Below are positions 1 through 5,183 of a stretch of 5,183 nt of DNA, in pieces. Each line of letters opens with the position of its first letter. Position 1 is the stretch's first letter. Source of the DNA: Paracoccaceae bacterium (GTDB taxonomy: Bacteria > Pseudomonadota > Alphaproteobacteria > Rhodobacterales > Rhodobacteraceae); NCBI GenBank assembly GCA_902525995.1, contig CABZJG010000138.1, forward strand, positions 1 to 5,183, given 5' to 3'. The notes under the pieces are model-generated. The model was not told the origin of the DNA, ran no database searches, and saw only the letters and a program-made list of their open reading frames with translations. Both the position numbers and the translations under genes were made by a program.

Positions 1-27
1 AGGGTATATCAGCCAAAGGGTTTTCAC

Positions 28-249
28 ATGAATTCATTTAATCTTTATCAATTCACGTCACTTCAGGCGCAGCTTTTGGTGCAATTGCTAGCACAAAAAT
101 TTTTGACTGAATTAAAGCGTAAAGCGCATCCAACGCCGTCGGGTCGAACCCAAAACAGTCCTGCCGCGCGCTCTAAACCCGCCGTAGTGGTTGACTTGAG
201 CTCTGCAGCAAGAGAGATTTTAAAATATAAAAGAGCACCCTATCTGTAG
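28..249 (+). CDS. Small hypothetical protein (73 aa)
   Basis: I do not recognise a family, and no function is proposed. The ATG is preceded by AAAGGG (15-20) with a 7-nt gap, a reasonable Shine-Dalgarno sequence, and the frame runs to TAG at 247-249. Residues about 11-32 (Ser-Leu-Gln-Ala to Arg-Lys) would form a Leu/Gln-rich amphipathic helix. Residues about 33-52 are Pro/Ser/Arg-rich and probably disordered. The C-terminal part contains a short hydrophobic strand followed by DLSSAAREIL (56-65) and a basic tail. There is no cysteine, signal peptide or convincing membrane segment. It converges on the radical SAM gene, with only 30 nt between the two stops, so the two are not one operon. Its last codons overlap a candidate terminator of that gene. 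It could be a genuine small protein or a chance frame; the ribosome-binding site and lack of an overlapping gene favour the former. Confidence 0.5.
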   Translation: MNSFNLYQFTSLQAQLLVQLLAQKFLTELKRKAHPTPSGRTQNSPAARSKPAVVVDLSSAAREILKYKRAPYL

Positions 250-269
250 ATGATGGCCCTTAAGGGTGC
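235..269 (-). terminator. Candidate terminator of the radical SAM gene
   Basis: Inverted arms GCACCCT (235-241) and AGGGTGC (263-269) can pair over 7 bp with a 21-nt loop. On the reverse strand the stem is followed by TCTTTTATATTTTA (234 down to 221), a T-rich tract suited to intrinsic termination just after the radical SAM stop (280-282). The loop is long, and a smaller internal palindrome CCCTTAAGGG (257-266) could compete. Read on the forward strand there is no T tract, so it would not obviously terminate the small upstream gene, whose stop codon lies inside the loop. Confidence 0.35.
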
Positions 270-279
270 CAATACCTCC

Positions 280-1233
280 TTAACCGGAACAAGATGCACC
301 ACCCAGCACGCAAAACTTTGCGCAATGAGGATGGTTAAGCCAAACTTTTTCTTCAGCTTCTTTCAAGCTGCTGCCCATTTCAAATTGCCGATCATAAGCC
401 AATAATGTGCAGGCCACCACAGTGGGGGCTTCGGCGCCCTTGCGCTTCACCACCATCCGGGAAGAAGCGCACATCGGGCTGTCGGCGGGTTTACCAAGAA
501 TGTCCCAACATGCCGTGGTGATTTCAGGAACTTCGACAGTTTCATCCATTTCTGGGAACAGGACACATTTTGCAGGATCACTCGCATTTATATCAAAGTA
601 ATTCTCGGCAAACAGCTGTGCGTATCCCCGCCGGGACTGGGTATCGCTTTCATCCCAAACCGTGCGTCCGGCAACAGTCATCTTGATCCCATTATCGCGC
701 AGCCAGCTCATACCTTTAAGGGTTTTTAAAAAACTGCCTTTTCCACGTTCACTATCGTGCTTAGCAGCTGACCAGTGATCTAAGGAAACCCGAAGCGTGA
801 GTTGGTTTGCAAAATTGTTTTGCAAAGTTAGCAAGCCGTTTTGCATTGATTTGCGCATCATTGGAAGCATCGCATTCGTCAGGATCAAAACCTGATAGCC
901 CCTTGATAAAGAAATCCAGGCCAAATCAATCATTTCTGGGTTCATAAACGGTTCACCGCCCGTAAAGCCGATTTCACGAACGGGCCAGTTGCGATCGCTT
1001 ACTTGATCGAGAAAATGCTCGACCTCTTTACTATTGATATACACCAAGCGGTCGTTGCTAGGAGAGCTGTGGATATAACAGTTTGGGCAGGCAATATTAC
1101 AGAGCGTGCCCGTATTAAACCAAAGTGTTTCAGGGTTGCTCAAAGTCACCGATGCCCGTTCAGCCCCATCTGCCGTCACTTCGCGATGTTTGAATTTTTG
1201 TCCATCTACATGGACCGGCACTAATTTATTCAT
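280..1233 (-). CDS. Radical SAM enzyme with cysteine-rich (SPASM/twitch-like) C-terminus
   Basis: This 317-residue protein is a cytoplasmic radical S-adenosylmethionine enzyme of unknown substrate. The radical SAM core begins after a roughly 40-residue lead with CNIACPNC, giving CX3CX2C at Cys45, Cys49 and Cys52, which ligate the SAM-binding [4Fe-4S] cluster. TGGEPF (91-96) is the usual GGE SAM-binding motif, and later barrel elements include LTN (118-120), SLDH (150-153) and HDSERGKG (159-166). The C-terminal third has seven further cysteines (223, 242, 255, 275, 304, 308, 315). The arrangement C255-X19-C275 and CX3CX6C at 304-315 resembles a SPASM or twitch domain that binds auxiliary clusters. 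Such domains are common in peptide-modifying and some small-molecule enzymes, but no precursor peptide gene with cysteines is adjacent. The start is supported by GGAG (1242-1239) 5 nt upstream of the ATG. It is divergent from zwf and monocistronic as far as seen. I am sure of the superfamily and not of the role. Confidence 0.93.
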   Translation of the reverse strand: MNKLVPVHVDGQKFKHREVTADGAERASVTLSNPETLWFNTGTLCNIACPNCYIHSSPSNDRLVYINSKEVEHFLDQVSDRNWPVREIGFTGGEPFMNPEMIDLAWISLSRGYQVLILTNAMLPMMRKSMQNGLLTLQNNFANQLTLRVSLDHWSAAKHDSERGKGSFLKTLKGMSWLRDNGIKMTVAGRTVWDESDTQSRRGYAQLFAENYFDINASDPAKCVLFPEMDETVEVPEITTACWDILGKPADSPMCASSRMVVKRKGAEAPTVVACTLLAYDRQFEMGSSLKEAEEKVWLNHPHCAKFCVLGGASCSG

Positions 1234-1270
1234 TTGCTCTCCAATGGTCTTGGATTTTTTTTACCAATCG

Positions 1271-1308
1271 TTTGACGCAGCGCAACCCCAAGGTGCCGAT
1301 TTGACGCA
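1271..1308 (+). repeat. Two direct copies of TTTGACGCA
   Basis: The 9-mer TTTGACGCA occurs at 1271-1279 and again at 1300-1308, start to start 29 bp, close to three helical turns. Both copies follow a CG dinucleotide at nearly the same distance. Each contains TTGACG, which resembles a -35 element, though neither has a good -10 at 16-18 nt. They could be half-sites for a regulator of the radical SAM gene or zwf, or coincidence. Confidence 0.4.
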
Positions 1309-1364
1309 TTTGTGAACTGTCGAGGGCTGTAGACTTTGTTAAAAAGGTTCGATAAAGGTGCGAA

Positions 1365-1378
1365 AGTTGGCGCTAACA
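1365..1378. promoter_or_regulatory. Candidate LacI-family operator (CceR-like)
   Basis: GTTGGCGCTAAC (1366-1377) is a 12-bp palindrome with one mismatched pair (G1369/T1374) and a central CG, the usual look of a LacI-family operator. From memory, the Rhodobacter sphaeroides regulator CceR, a LacI-family protein that controls Entner-Doudoroff and gluconeogenic genes including zwf, uses a site close to TGTTAGCGCTAACA. The window matches that at 12 of 14 positions. The site ends 62 bp before the zwf ATG, a sensible position for repression. The regulator gene is not in the window, so the assignment is an inference. Confidence 0.55.
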
Positions 1379-1426
1379 ATATCAGGGTTGATGGTTGTCC
1401 AGCATCAGCTAAACTGACCAACAAAT

Positions 1427-1431
1427 GAGGG
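1427..1431 (+). promoter_or_regulatory. zwf ribosome-binding site (GAGGG)
   Basis: GAGGG lies 8 nt before the ATG at 1440. An in-frame ATG at 1425 would put this site inside the gene and has no comparable purine-rich sequence of its own upstream, so the 1440 start is preferred. Confidence 0.75.
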
Positions 1432-1439
1432 TCTCAAAA

Positions 1440-2888
1440 ATGGTTTCACGCGTCATTCCGGTCGAACCTTTTGATTTGGTGATTTTTGGAGGAACGGGTG
1501 ATTTAGCGCGCCGCAAAATCTTGCCAAGTTTATTCCGCCGCTTTATTGCAGGTCAAATGCCTGATGGTGCCCAAATTATTGGCGCTGCGCGTGCTGAGTA
1601 CGATGCTGATGGATACCGTGAATTTGTCAGACAGTCGCTTTCAGAATTTGGACCTAACGACGCTTCAAAAGAAGTGACCGAGGCTTTTCTAAATGGTTTG
1701 GGTTATGTGGCTGTGGATGCCAAGGGAACCAACGGCTGGCCAGAGTTGGCGTCAAAGATGCGCGATGGTCATGTACGAGCATTTTATTTTTCGGTTGCTC
1801 CCGCTTTGTTTGGTGATTTGGCTGACCGGTTGCACAGCTATAAAATTGCGCTTCCAGACAGCCGTATTGTGGTAGAAAAGCCCTTCGGCCACGATCTCGG
1901 GTCAGCAAAGCTTCTCAATGCAACACTGGCGCAGCATTTTTCTGAAGATCAAATTTACCGAATTGACCATTATCTGGGAAAAGAAACTGTGCAGAACCTG
2001 ATGGCTGTACGTTTTGGAAATCTGCTGTTTGAACCGCTGTGGAATGCGCAATATATTGATCATGTGCAAATCACGGTCGCTGAAACTGTTGGAGTCGACG
2101 GCCGGGGGGGATATTACGACACCTCGGGTGCAATGCGTGATATGGTGCAGAACCATCTGATGCAGCTTCTTTGCTTGATTGCAATGGAACCGCCCGCCCA
2201 GTTTGATGCAGATGCGGTGCGCGACGAAAAGCTTAAAGTCATCCGCGCGCTTGATCCGGTCTCACCGCATCATACAGTGCGTGGGCAATACAGCGCGTCA
2301 CCTGATCATCCTGATTATCGTGCCCATGTAGGAAATCCCCGTTCCCGCACCGAAAGCTATGTGGCTCTCAAAACCCACATCAGCAATTGGAGATGGGCTG
2401 GAACCCCGTTTTATTTGCGCACTGGCAAGAGGCTGCGTGCGCGCAGTTCGGAAATTGCCGTTGTATTCAAAGAAACACCCCATTCTATTTTTGGCCCTGA
2501 AGCAGGAAGCCACCGAAATGCTTTGGTGATCCGATTGCAGCCTGATGAAGGCATTACAATGGATGTGACAATTAAAGAACCGGGCCCGGGGGGCATGCGT
2601 CTGATTGATGTGCCGCTTGATATGACCTTTGCAGAAGCGCTCGGACCTGAAGTCGGCGAGGTGCCAGATGCCTATGAGCGATTGATTATGGATGTAATCC
2701 GGGGCAATCAGACCTTGTTCATGCGGGGCGATGAACTTGAGGCCGCATGGGCTTGGACAGATCCAATCATAAACCATTGGGACGAAACAAAAGATGTGCC
2801 AAAGCCCTATGATGCGGGGGGCTCAGGACCTGAGGATGCCTTGATGCTGATGCACCGTGACGACAGAAAATGGCGGGAGATACGTTAA
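1440..2888 (+). CDS. zwf: Glucose-6-phosphate 1-dehydrogenase
   Basis: Zwf oxidises glucose-6-phosphate to 6-phosphoglucono-1,5-lactone with NADP+ (or NAD+), in the cytoplasm, as the entry to the Entner-Doudoroff and oxidative pentose-phosphate routes. The 482-residue product has the usual bacterial length. From the N-terminus it shows the dinucleotide-binding GGTGDLARRK (17-26), EKPFG (146-150), the substrate-binding signature RIDHYLGKE (174-182) and the conserved NH pair holding the presumed catalytic base His239. These fall almost exactly at the positions known from the Leuconostoc enzyme (His178, His240). The C-terminal beta+alpha domain follows, with FYLRTGKRL (324-332). The start at 1440 is chosen over 1425 because GAGGG sits 8 nt before it and because, as I recall, related proteins begin at this methionine. 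It is first in an operon with pgl and pgi and overlaps pgl by one base. A LacI-type site upstream suggests sugar-responsive control. The gene looks intact. Confidence 0.97.
   Translation: MVSRVIPVEPFDLVIFGGTGDLARRKILPSLFRRFIAGQMPDGAQIIGAARAEYDADGYREFVRQSLSEFGPNDASKEVTEAFLNGLGYVAVDAKGTNGWPELASKMRDGHVRAFYFSVAPALFGDLADRLHSYKIALPDSRIVVEKPFGHDLGSAKLLNATLAQHFSEDQIYRIDHYLGKETVQNLMAVRFGNLLFEPLWNAQYIDHVQITVAETVGVDGRGGYYDTSGAMRDMVQNHLMQLLCLIAMEPPAQFDADAVRDEKLKVIRALDPVSPHHTVRGQYSASPDHPDYRAHVGNPRSRTESYVALKTHISNWRWAGTPFYLRTGKRLRARSSEIAVVFKETPHSIFGPEAGSHRNALVIRLQPDEGITMDVTIKEPGPGGMRLIDVPLDMTFAEALGPEVGEVPDAYERLIMDVIRGNQTLFMRGDELEAAWAWTDPIINHWDETKDVPKPYDAGGSGPEDALMLMHRDDRKWREIR
2875..2879 (+). promoter_or_regulatory. 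pgl ribosome-binding site inside the end of zwf
   Basis: GGGAG ends 8 nt before the ATG at 2888, which overlaps the zwf TAA (2886-2888) as TAATG. An in-frame ATG at 2870 lies before this site and would extend the overlap to 19 nt, so it is disfavoured. The arrangement points to translational coupling of pgl to zwf. Confidence 0.7.
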
Positions 2889-3559
2889 TGCAATTAATCG
2901 AGTATCCCGACCGCGAAAAACTGGTCATAGAGCTTGCCTCGAAACTTACAGGTGATTTGAACGCTGCGCTTTTGCATCAAACACGAGCCACTTTAGTGGT
3001 TCCCGGTGGCACCACTCCTGGCCCTGTCTTCGATCTTCTTTGTGCCGCCGCAATTGACTGGACATCAGTCGATATAATGCTCAGCGACGAACGCTGGGTG
3101 CCGGAGACCAGCGAACGCTCAAACACACGGTTGCTGAAAGAACGTTTGTTTGTAAGCCGTGCTGCCGTGGCGGGTCATCTTCCACTTTATGCGCCTTATG
3201 AGCATCCTGAGGACGGGCTTGAAGAGCTCAGCACACAGATCCAGTCTCGATTACCGATTTCTGTTTTGCTGTTGGGCATGGGGGCAGATATGCACACTGC
3301 GTCCTTGTTTCCCGGTGCTGATCAGCTTGAGCGCGCGCTTGCATCAGACGCGCCGCCACTTTTGGCCATGCGCGCTCCTGGTGCGCCGGAGCCTCGCATT
3401 ACCCTATCGGCGCCTGTATTGGATGCAGCTCTGGCCAAGCATATCGTCATTTTTGGCGCAGAAAAGCGTGCAGCGCTAGAACAGGCGCAGAATTTATCTG
3501 CCTCTGAGGCCCCTGTGCGTGCGGTTTTAAATGGCGCGCGCGTTCATTGGGCGGCATAA
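2888..3559 (+). CDS. pgl: 6-phosphogluconolactonase
   Basis: Pgl hydrolyses 6-phosphogluconolactone, the product of Zwf, to 6-phosphogluconate in the cytoplasm. The 223-residue protein has the length and motifs of the glucosamine-6-phosphate isomerase/6-phosphogluconolactonase (DevB-type) fold. These are the phosphate-binding PGGTTP (39-44), DERWVP (67-72), the SNTRLL segment (78-83), and GMGADMHTASLFPG (130-143), whose His136 is the likely catalytic residue. A PRITLS segment (169-174) follows. Many family members have Gly before that histidine (DGH); here it is Met, which I believe is common in roseobacters. It does not look like NagB, because its partner genes make the lactone substrate. 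The start shares one base with the zwf stop, and the gene ends in tandem stops TAA TAG (3557-3562). A hairpin and then pgi follow. Confidence 0.95.
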   Translation: MQLIEYPDREKLVIELASKLTGDLNAALLHQTRATLVVPGGTTPGPVFDLLCAAAIDWTSVDIMLSDERWVPETSERSNTRLLKERLFVSRAAVAGHLPLYAPYEHPEDGLEELSTQIQSRLPISVLLLGMGADMHTASLFPGADQLERALASDAPPLLAMRAPGAPEPRITLSAPVLDAALAKHIVIFGAEKRAALEQAQNLSASEAPVRAVLNGARVHWAA

Positions 3560-3583
3560 TAGCCGCAAAACTGGATGCGGTTA
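3560..3583 (+). other. Intercistronic hairpin between pgl and pgi
   Basis: TAGCCGCA (3560-3567) pairs with TGCGGTTA (3576-3583) over 8 bp, including one G-U, around the 8-nt loop AAACTGGA. It begins right after the pgl stop. No T tract follows (AATGAGGATC), so it does not look like an intrinsic terminator. More likely roles are shielding the pgl 3' end after mRNA processing or limiting initiation at the ATG 3575-3577, whose last two bases are in the stem. Confidence 0.5.
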
Positions 3584-5183
3584 AATGAGGATCAACACAT
3601 ATTTGAAACCCTTGCGGTGAATTGGGCGGCGCAAAAAGAGCGCCCTATTTTGTCATTGTTCGCCGGTGGTGATCGGGCGAGTGAATTTTCGGTGCAGGTG
3701 GATCAACTCCTTTTTGATTATTCAAAGACCAATTTAGACAGGGAAGCCCGTCAGGCTTTATTAGAATTGGCCGAAGCCCAAGGGCTTGCTGAAAAACGTG
3801 CGGCAAAGTTTTCGGGTGCACCGATTAATGCCACTGAGGGGCGCGCTGTTTTGCATAGCGCTTTGCGCAATTTCGGCAGCGATCCTGTTTTCGTTGACGG
3901 ATGTGATGTGATGCCCAATGTGCGGGAAAGCCGGGCACGAATGGCTCAGTTTGCAGAGGCTGTACGCAGTGGTCAATATCGCGGGCAGGGCGGAAAAATC
4001 ACAGATGTGGTCAACATTGGCATTGGCGGATCGGATCTTGGTCCTGCGATGGCCTGTTTGGCGCTGGCGCCTTATCATGATGGTCCGCACTGTCATTTCG
4101 TGTCGAACGTTGACGCGGCTCATATTGCGGATACTTTGCAAGGCCTTGATCCTGAAACAACTTTAGTGATTGTGGCCTCAAAAACTTTCACCACAATTGA
4201 AACCATGACCAATGCGCGCAGCGCATTAAAGTGGATGGCAAGCAAAGTTAGAAATCCAGCTGAGCAGTTTGCAGCGCTGTCGACAGCGGCGGATAAAACA
4301 GCCGAGTTCGGCATCAGCAAAGAGCGCGTGTTTGGTTTTGCCGACTGGGTTGGGGGGCGCTATTCAATGTGGGGGCCAATTGGCCTCAGTTTGATGATAG
4401 CTATCGGCCCGCAAAACTTCACCGACTTCTTAAAAGGCGCTGAAGCGATGGACCAGCATTTTCAGTCCGCGCCCCTGGTGGACAACATGCCTGTGATGCT
4501 CGCGTTGGTGGGGCTTTGGCATCATCAGGTGTGCGGATATTCCAGTCGGGCGGTGTTGCCTTATGATCAACGTTTGGCGCGGTTGCCGGCGTATTTGCAG
4601 CAGCTTGAGATGGAAAGCAACGGAAAATCTGTAGCGATGGATGGCAGTGATTTGGATTTTGCCTCTGGTCCTTTGGTCTGGGGCGAGCCGGGCACAAACG
4701 GCCAGCATGCTTTTTATCAACTGATCCATCAGGGCACGCATGTGGTGCCTTGTGAATTTATGTTGGCGGCCGAAGGCCATGAGCCGGATATGGCCGAGCA
4801 TCATCAGCTTTTATCGGCCAATTGTCTGGCCCAGTCGCAAGCCTTGATGGTTGGGCGGTCCTTGGCTGAAGCCCGCGCTATGATGCAGGAAAAAGGGTTT
4901 GAAGGCAAAGAGTTAGAGCGGCAAGCGAAGCACCGCGTTTTTGCCGGAAACCGCCCGTCAACAACGCTGATCTACCCAAAACTGACGCCCAAAGTGCTGG
5001 GGCAGATTGTTGCGCTTTATGAACATCGGGTGTTTGTAGAAGGGGCGATTTTGGGGATCAATAGCTTTGATCAATGGGGCGTCGAGCTGGGCAAAGAGCT
5101 GGCCACATCGCTTGGCCCTATCGTTGCGGGGGCGCAGCCGGCAACCGATCTTGATGGCTCGACACAGCAATTGCTCGGGTATT
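3575..5183 (+). CDS. pgi: Glucose-6-phosphate isomerase (3' end cut by window)
   Basis: PGI interconverts glucose-6-phosphate and fructose-6-phosphate in the cytoplasm. In this operon it supplies glucose-6-phosphate to Zwf from gluconeogenic or recycled fructose-6-phosphate. The 536 visible residues cover nearly the whole protein. They include NIGIGGSDLGP (147-157), SKTFTTIET (202-210), the first family signature DWVGGRYSMWGPIG (257-270), MESNGK (346-351) with the catalytic Glu347, GTNGQHAFYQ (373-382) with His378, and the second signature ending FDQWGVELGK (498-507) with Lys507. These match E. coli Glu355, His386 and Lys514. By alignment with the E. coli C-terminus only about five to fifteen residues and the stop are missing. 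The reading frame is open throughout. The start is uncertain. ATG 3575 is the only in-frame ATG near the N-terminus, but it has no Shine-Dalgarno and is buried in a hairpin. Downstream in-frame options are ATA 3599, preceded by GAGGA, and GTG 3617, with no good site. Confidence 0.96.
   Translation, partial: MRLNEDQHIFETLAVNWAAQKERPILSLFAGGDRASEFSVQVDQLLFDYSKTNLDREARQALLELAEAQGLAEKRAAKFSGAPINATEGRAVLHSALRNFGSDPVFVDGCDVMPNVRESRARMAQFAEAVRSGQYRGQGGKITDVVNIGIGGSDLGPAMACLALAPYHDGPHCHFVSNVDAAHIADTLQGLDPETTLVIVASKTFTTIETMTNARSALKWMASKVRNPAEQFAALSTAADKTAEFGISKERVFGFADWVGGRYSMWGPIGLSLMIAIGPQNFTDFLKGAEAMDQHFQSAPLVDNMPVMLALVGLWHHQVCGYSSRAVLPYDQRLARLPAYLQQLEMESNGKSVAMDGSDLDFASGPLVWGEPGTNGQHAFYQLIHQGTHVVPCEFMLAAEGHEPDMAEHHQLLSANCLAQSQALMVGRSLAEARAMMQEKGFEGKELERQAKHRVFAGNRPSTTLIYPKLTPKVLGQIVALYEHRVFVEGAILGINSFDQWGVELGKELATSLGPIVAGAQPATDLDGSTQQLLGY
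3587..3591 (+). promoter_or_regulatory. Shine-Dalgarno-like GAGGA pointing at an ATA codon
   Basis: GAGGA sits 7 nt before ATA at 3599, which is in the pgi frame. It is the only good ribosome-binding-like sequence in the pgl-pgi gap. Starting there would give a protein opening with residues Phe-Glu-Thr-Leu, close to where I recall related alphaproteobacterial PGIs beginning. It lies inside the coding region if the ATG at 3575 is used. Confidence 0.35.

Larger units (their letters stand above)
1234..1439. promoter_or_regulatory. Divergent intergenic region between the radical SAM gene and zwf
   Basis: These 206 bp must carry the promoters of both flanking genes. They contain a LacI-type near-palindrome (1366-1377), two copies of TTTGACGCA, a run of eight T (1255-1262), and a weak hairpin in the zwf leader (1386-1393 with 1403-1410, two G-T pairs, 9-nt loop). 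No sigma-70 promoter stands out. The best forward guess is TAGACT (1330-1335) with GATAAA (1351-1356), but its 15-nt spacer is short. A promoter there would place the near-palindrome just downstream of the transcription start. No convincing gene lies here. Confidence 0.6.

Noticed and set aside
1230..1424. Reverse-strand 64-residue frame ending in an ATGA overlap with the radical SAM start, as if translationally coupled.
   Set aside because: It starts at TTG with no good ribosome-binding site, resembles nothing I know, and runs through the divergent regulatory region including the candidate operator. The radical SAM gene has its own GGAG site. The ATGA overlap is probably chance.
1425..1439. 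ATG at 1425 as the zwf start, adding five residues.
   Set aside because: It would place the GAGGG ribosome-binding site inside the gene, and it has no comparable site of its own upstream.
2298..2777. Reverse-strand 159-residue open frame inside zwf.
   Set aside because: It lies wholly antisense to well-conserved zwf sequence, has no family resemblance, and is best explained as a shadow of zwf codon bias.
2870..2887. ATG at 2870 as the pgl start, adding six residues.
   Set aside because: The GGGAG site lies after it and is correctly spaced for ATG 2888, which overlaps the zwf stop as TAATG.
3585..3620. Short out-of-frame frame (ATG AGG ATC to TGA, 11 codons) at the pgl-pgi junction, possibly a leader peptide.
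   Set aside because: It has no ribosome-binding site and no run of a regulatory amino acid, and its start overlaps the GAGGA element. It is too short to support as coding.
4430..4804. Reverse-strand 124-residue open frame inside pgi.
   Set aside because: It is antisense to the catalytic core of pgi, which is strongly conserved, with no domain or start signal. It is a shadow frame.

Overview
The window looks like chromosomal DNA from an alphaproteobacterium, most likely a marine Rhodobacteraceae (Roseobacter-group) species. This rests on three things: the protein flavour of the zwf, pgl and pgi products, their gene order zwf-pgl-pgi with tight junctions, and a moderate (roughly half) GC content. 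The taxonomic call comes from recognising the proteins, not from a database search. There is no sign of a mobile element, CRISPR array, tRNA or rRNA, and the gene content is that of an ordinary core-metabolism locus.

Left part (1-1233). A small forward reading frame (28-249, 73 residues, no recognised family) converges on a reverse-strand gene (280-1233) for a 317-residue radical SAM enzyme. The enzyme has the CX3CX2C iron-sulfur motif near its N-terminus and a cysteine-rich, SPASM/twitch-like C-terminus; its substrate is unknown. A hairpin at the convergent junction (235-269) is followed by a T-rich tract when read on the reverse strand, so it could end the radical SAM transcript. It lies across the 3' end of the small frame.

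Middle (1234-1439). This is a 206-bp divergent intergenic region. It holds a near-palindrome of LacI-family operator type (GTTGGCGCTAAC, 1366-1377), two copies of TTTGACGCA 29 bp apart, and the ribosome-binding site that fixes the zwf start at 1440 rather than 1425. No clear sigma-70 promoter could be picked out by eye.

Right part (1440-5183). zwf (glucose-6-phosphate dehydrogenase), pgl (6-phosphogluconolactonase) and pgi (glucose-6-phosphate isomerase, cut by the window end probably a few codons before its stop) form an apparent operon. zwf and pgl overlap by one base (TAATG). PGI interconverts fructose-6-phosphate and glucose-6-phosphate; Zwf and Pgl convert glucose-6-phosphate to 6-phosphogluconate, which feeds the Entner-Doudoroff or pentose-phosphate route. 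The pgl-pgi junction is the oddest spot. An 8-bp hairpin (3560-3583) covers the only in-frame ATG for pgi, while a good Shine-Dalgarno-like GAGGA further on points at an ATA codon (3599).

No previously undescribed multi-gene system is evident. The points most worth following up are the uncharacterised radical SAM enzyme, the candidate sugar-metabolism operator, and the unusual pgi start region.
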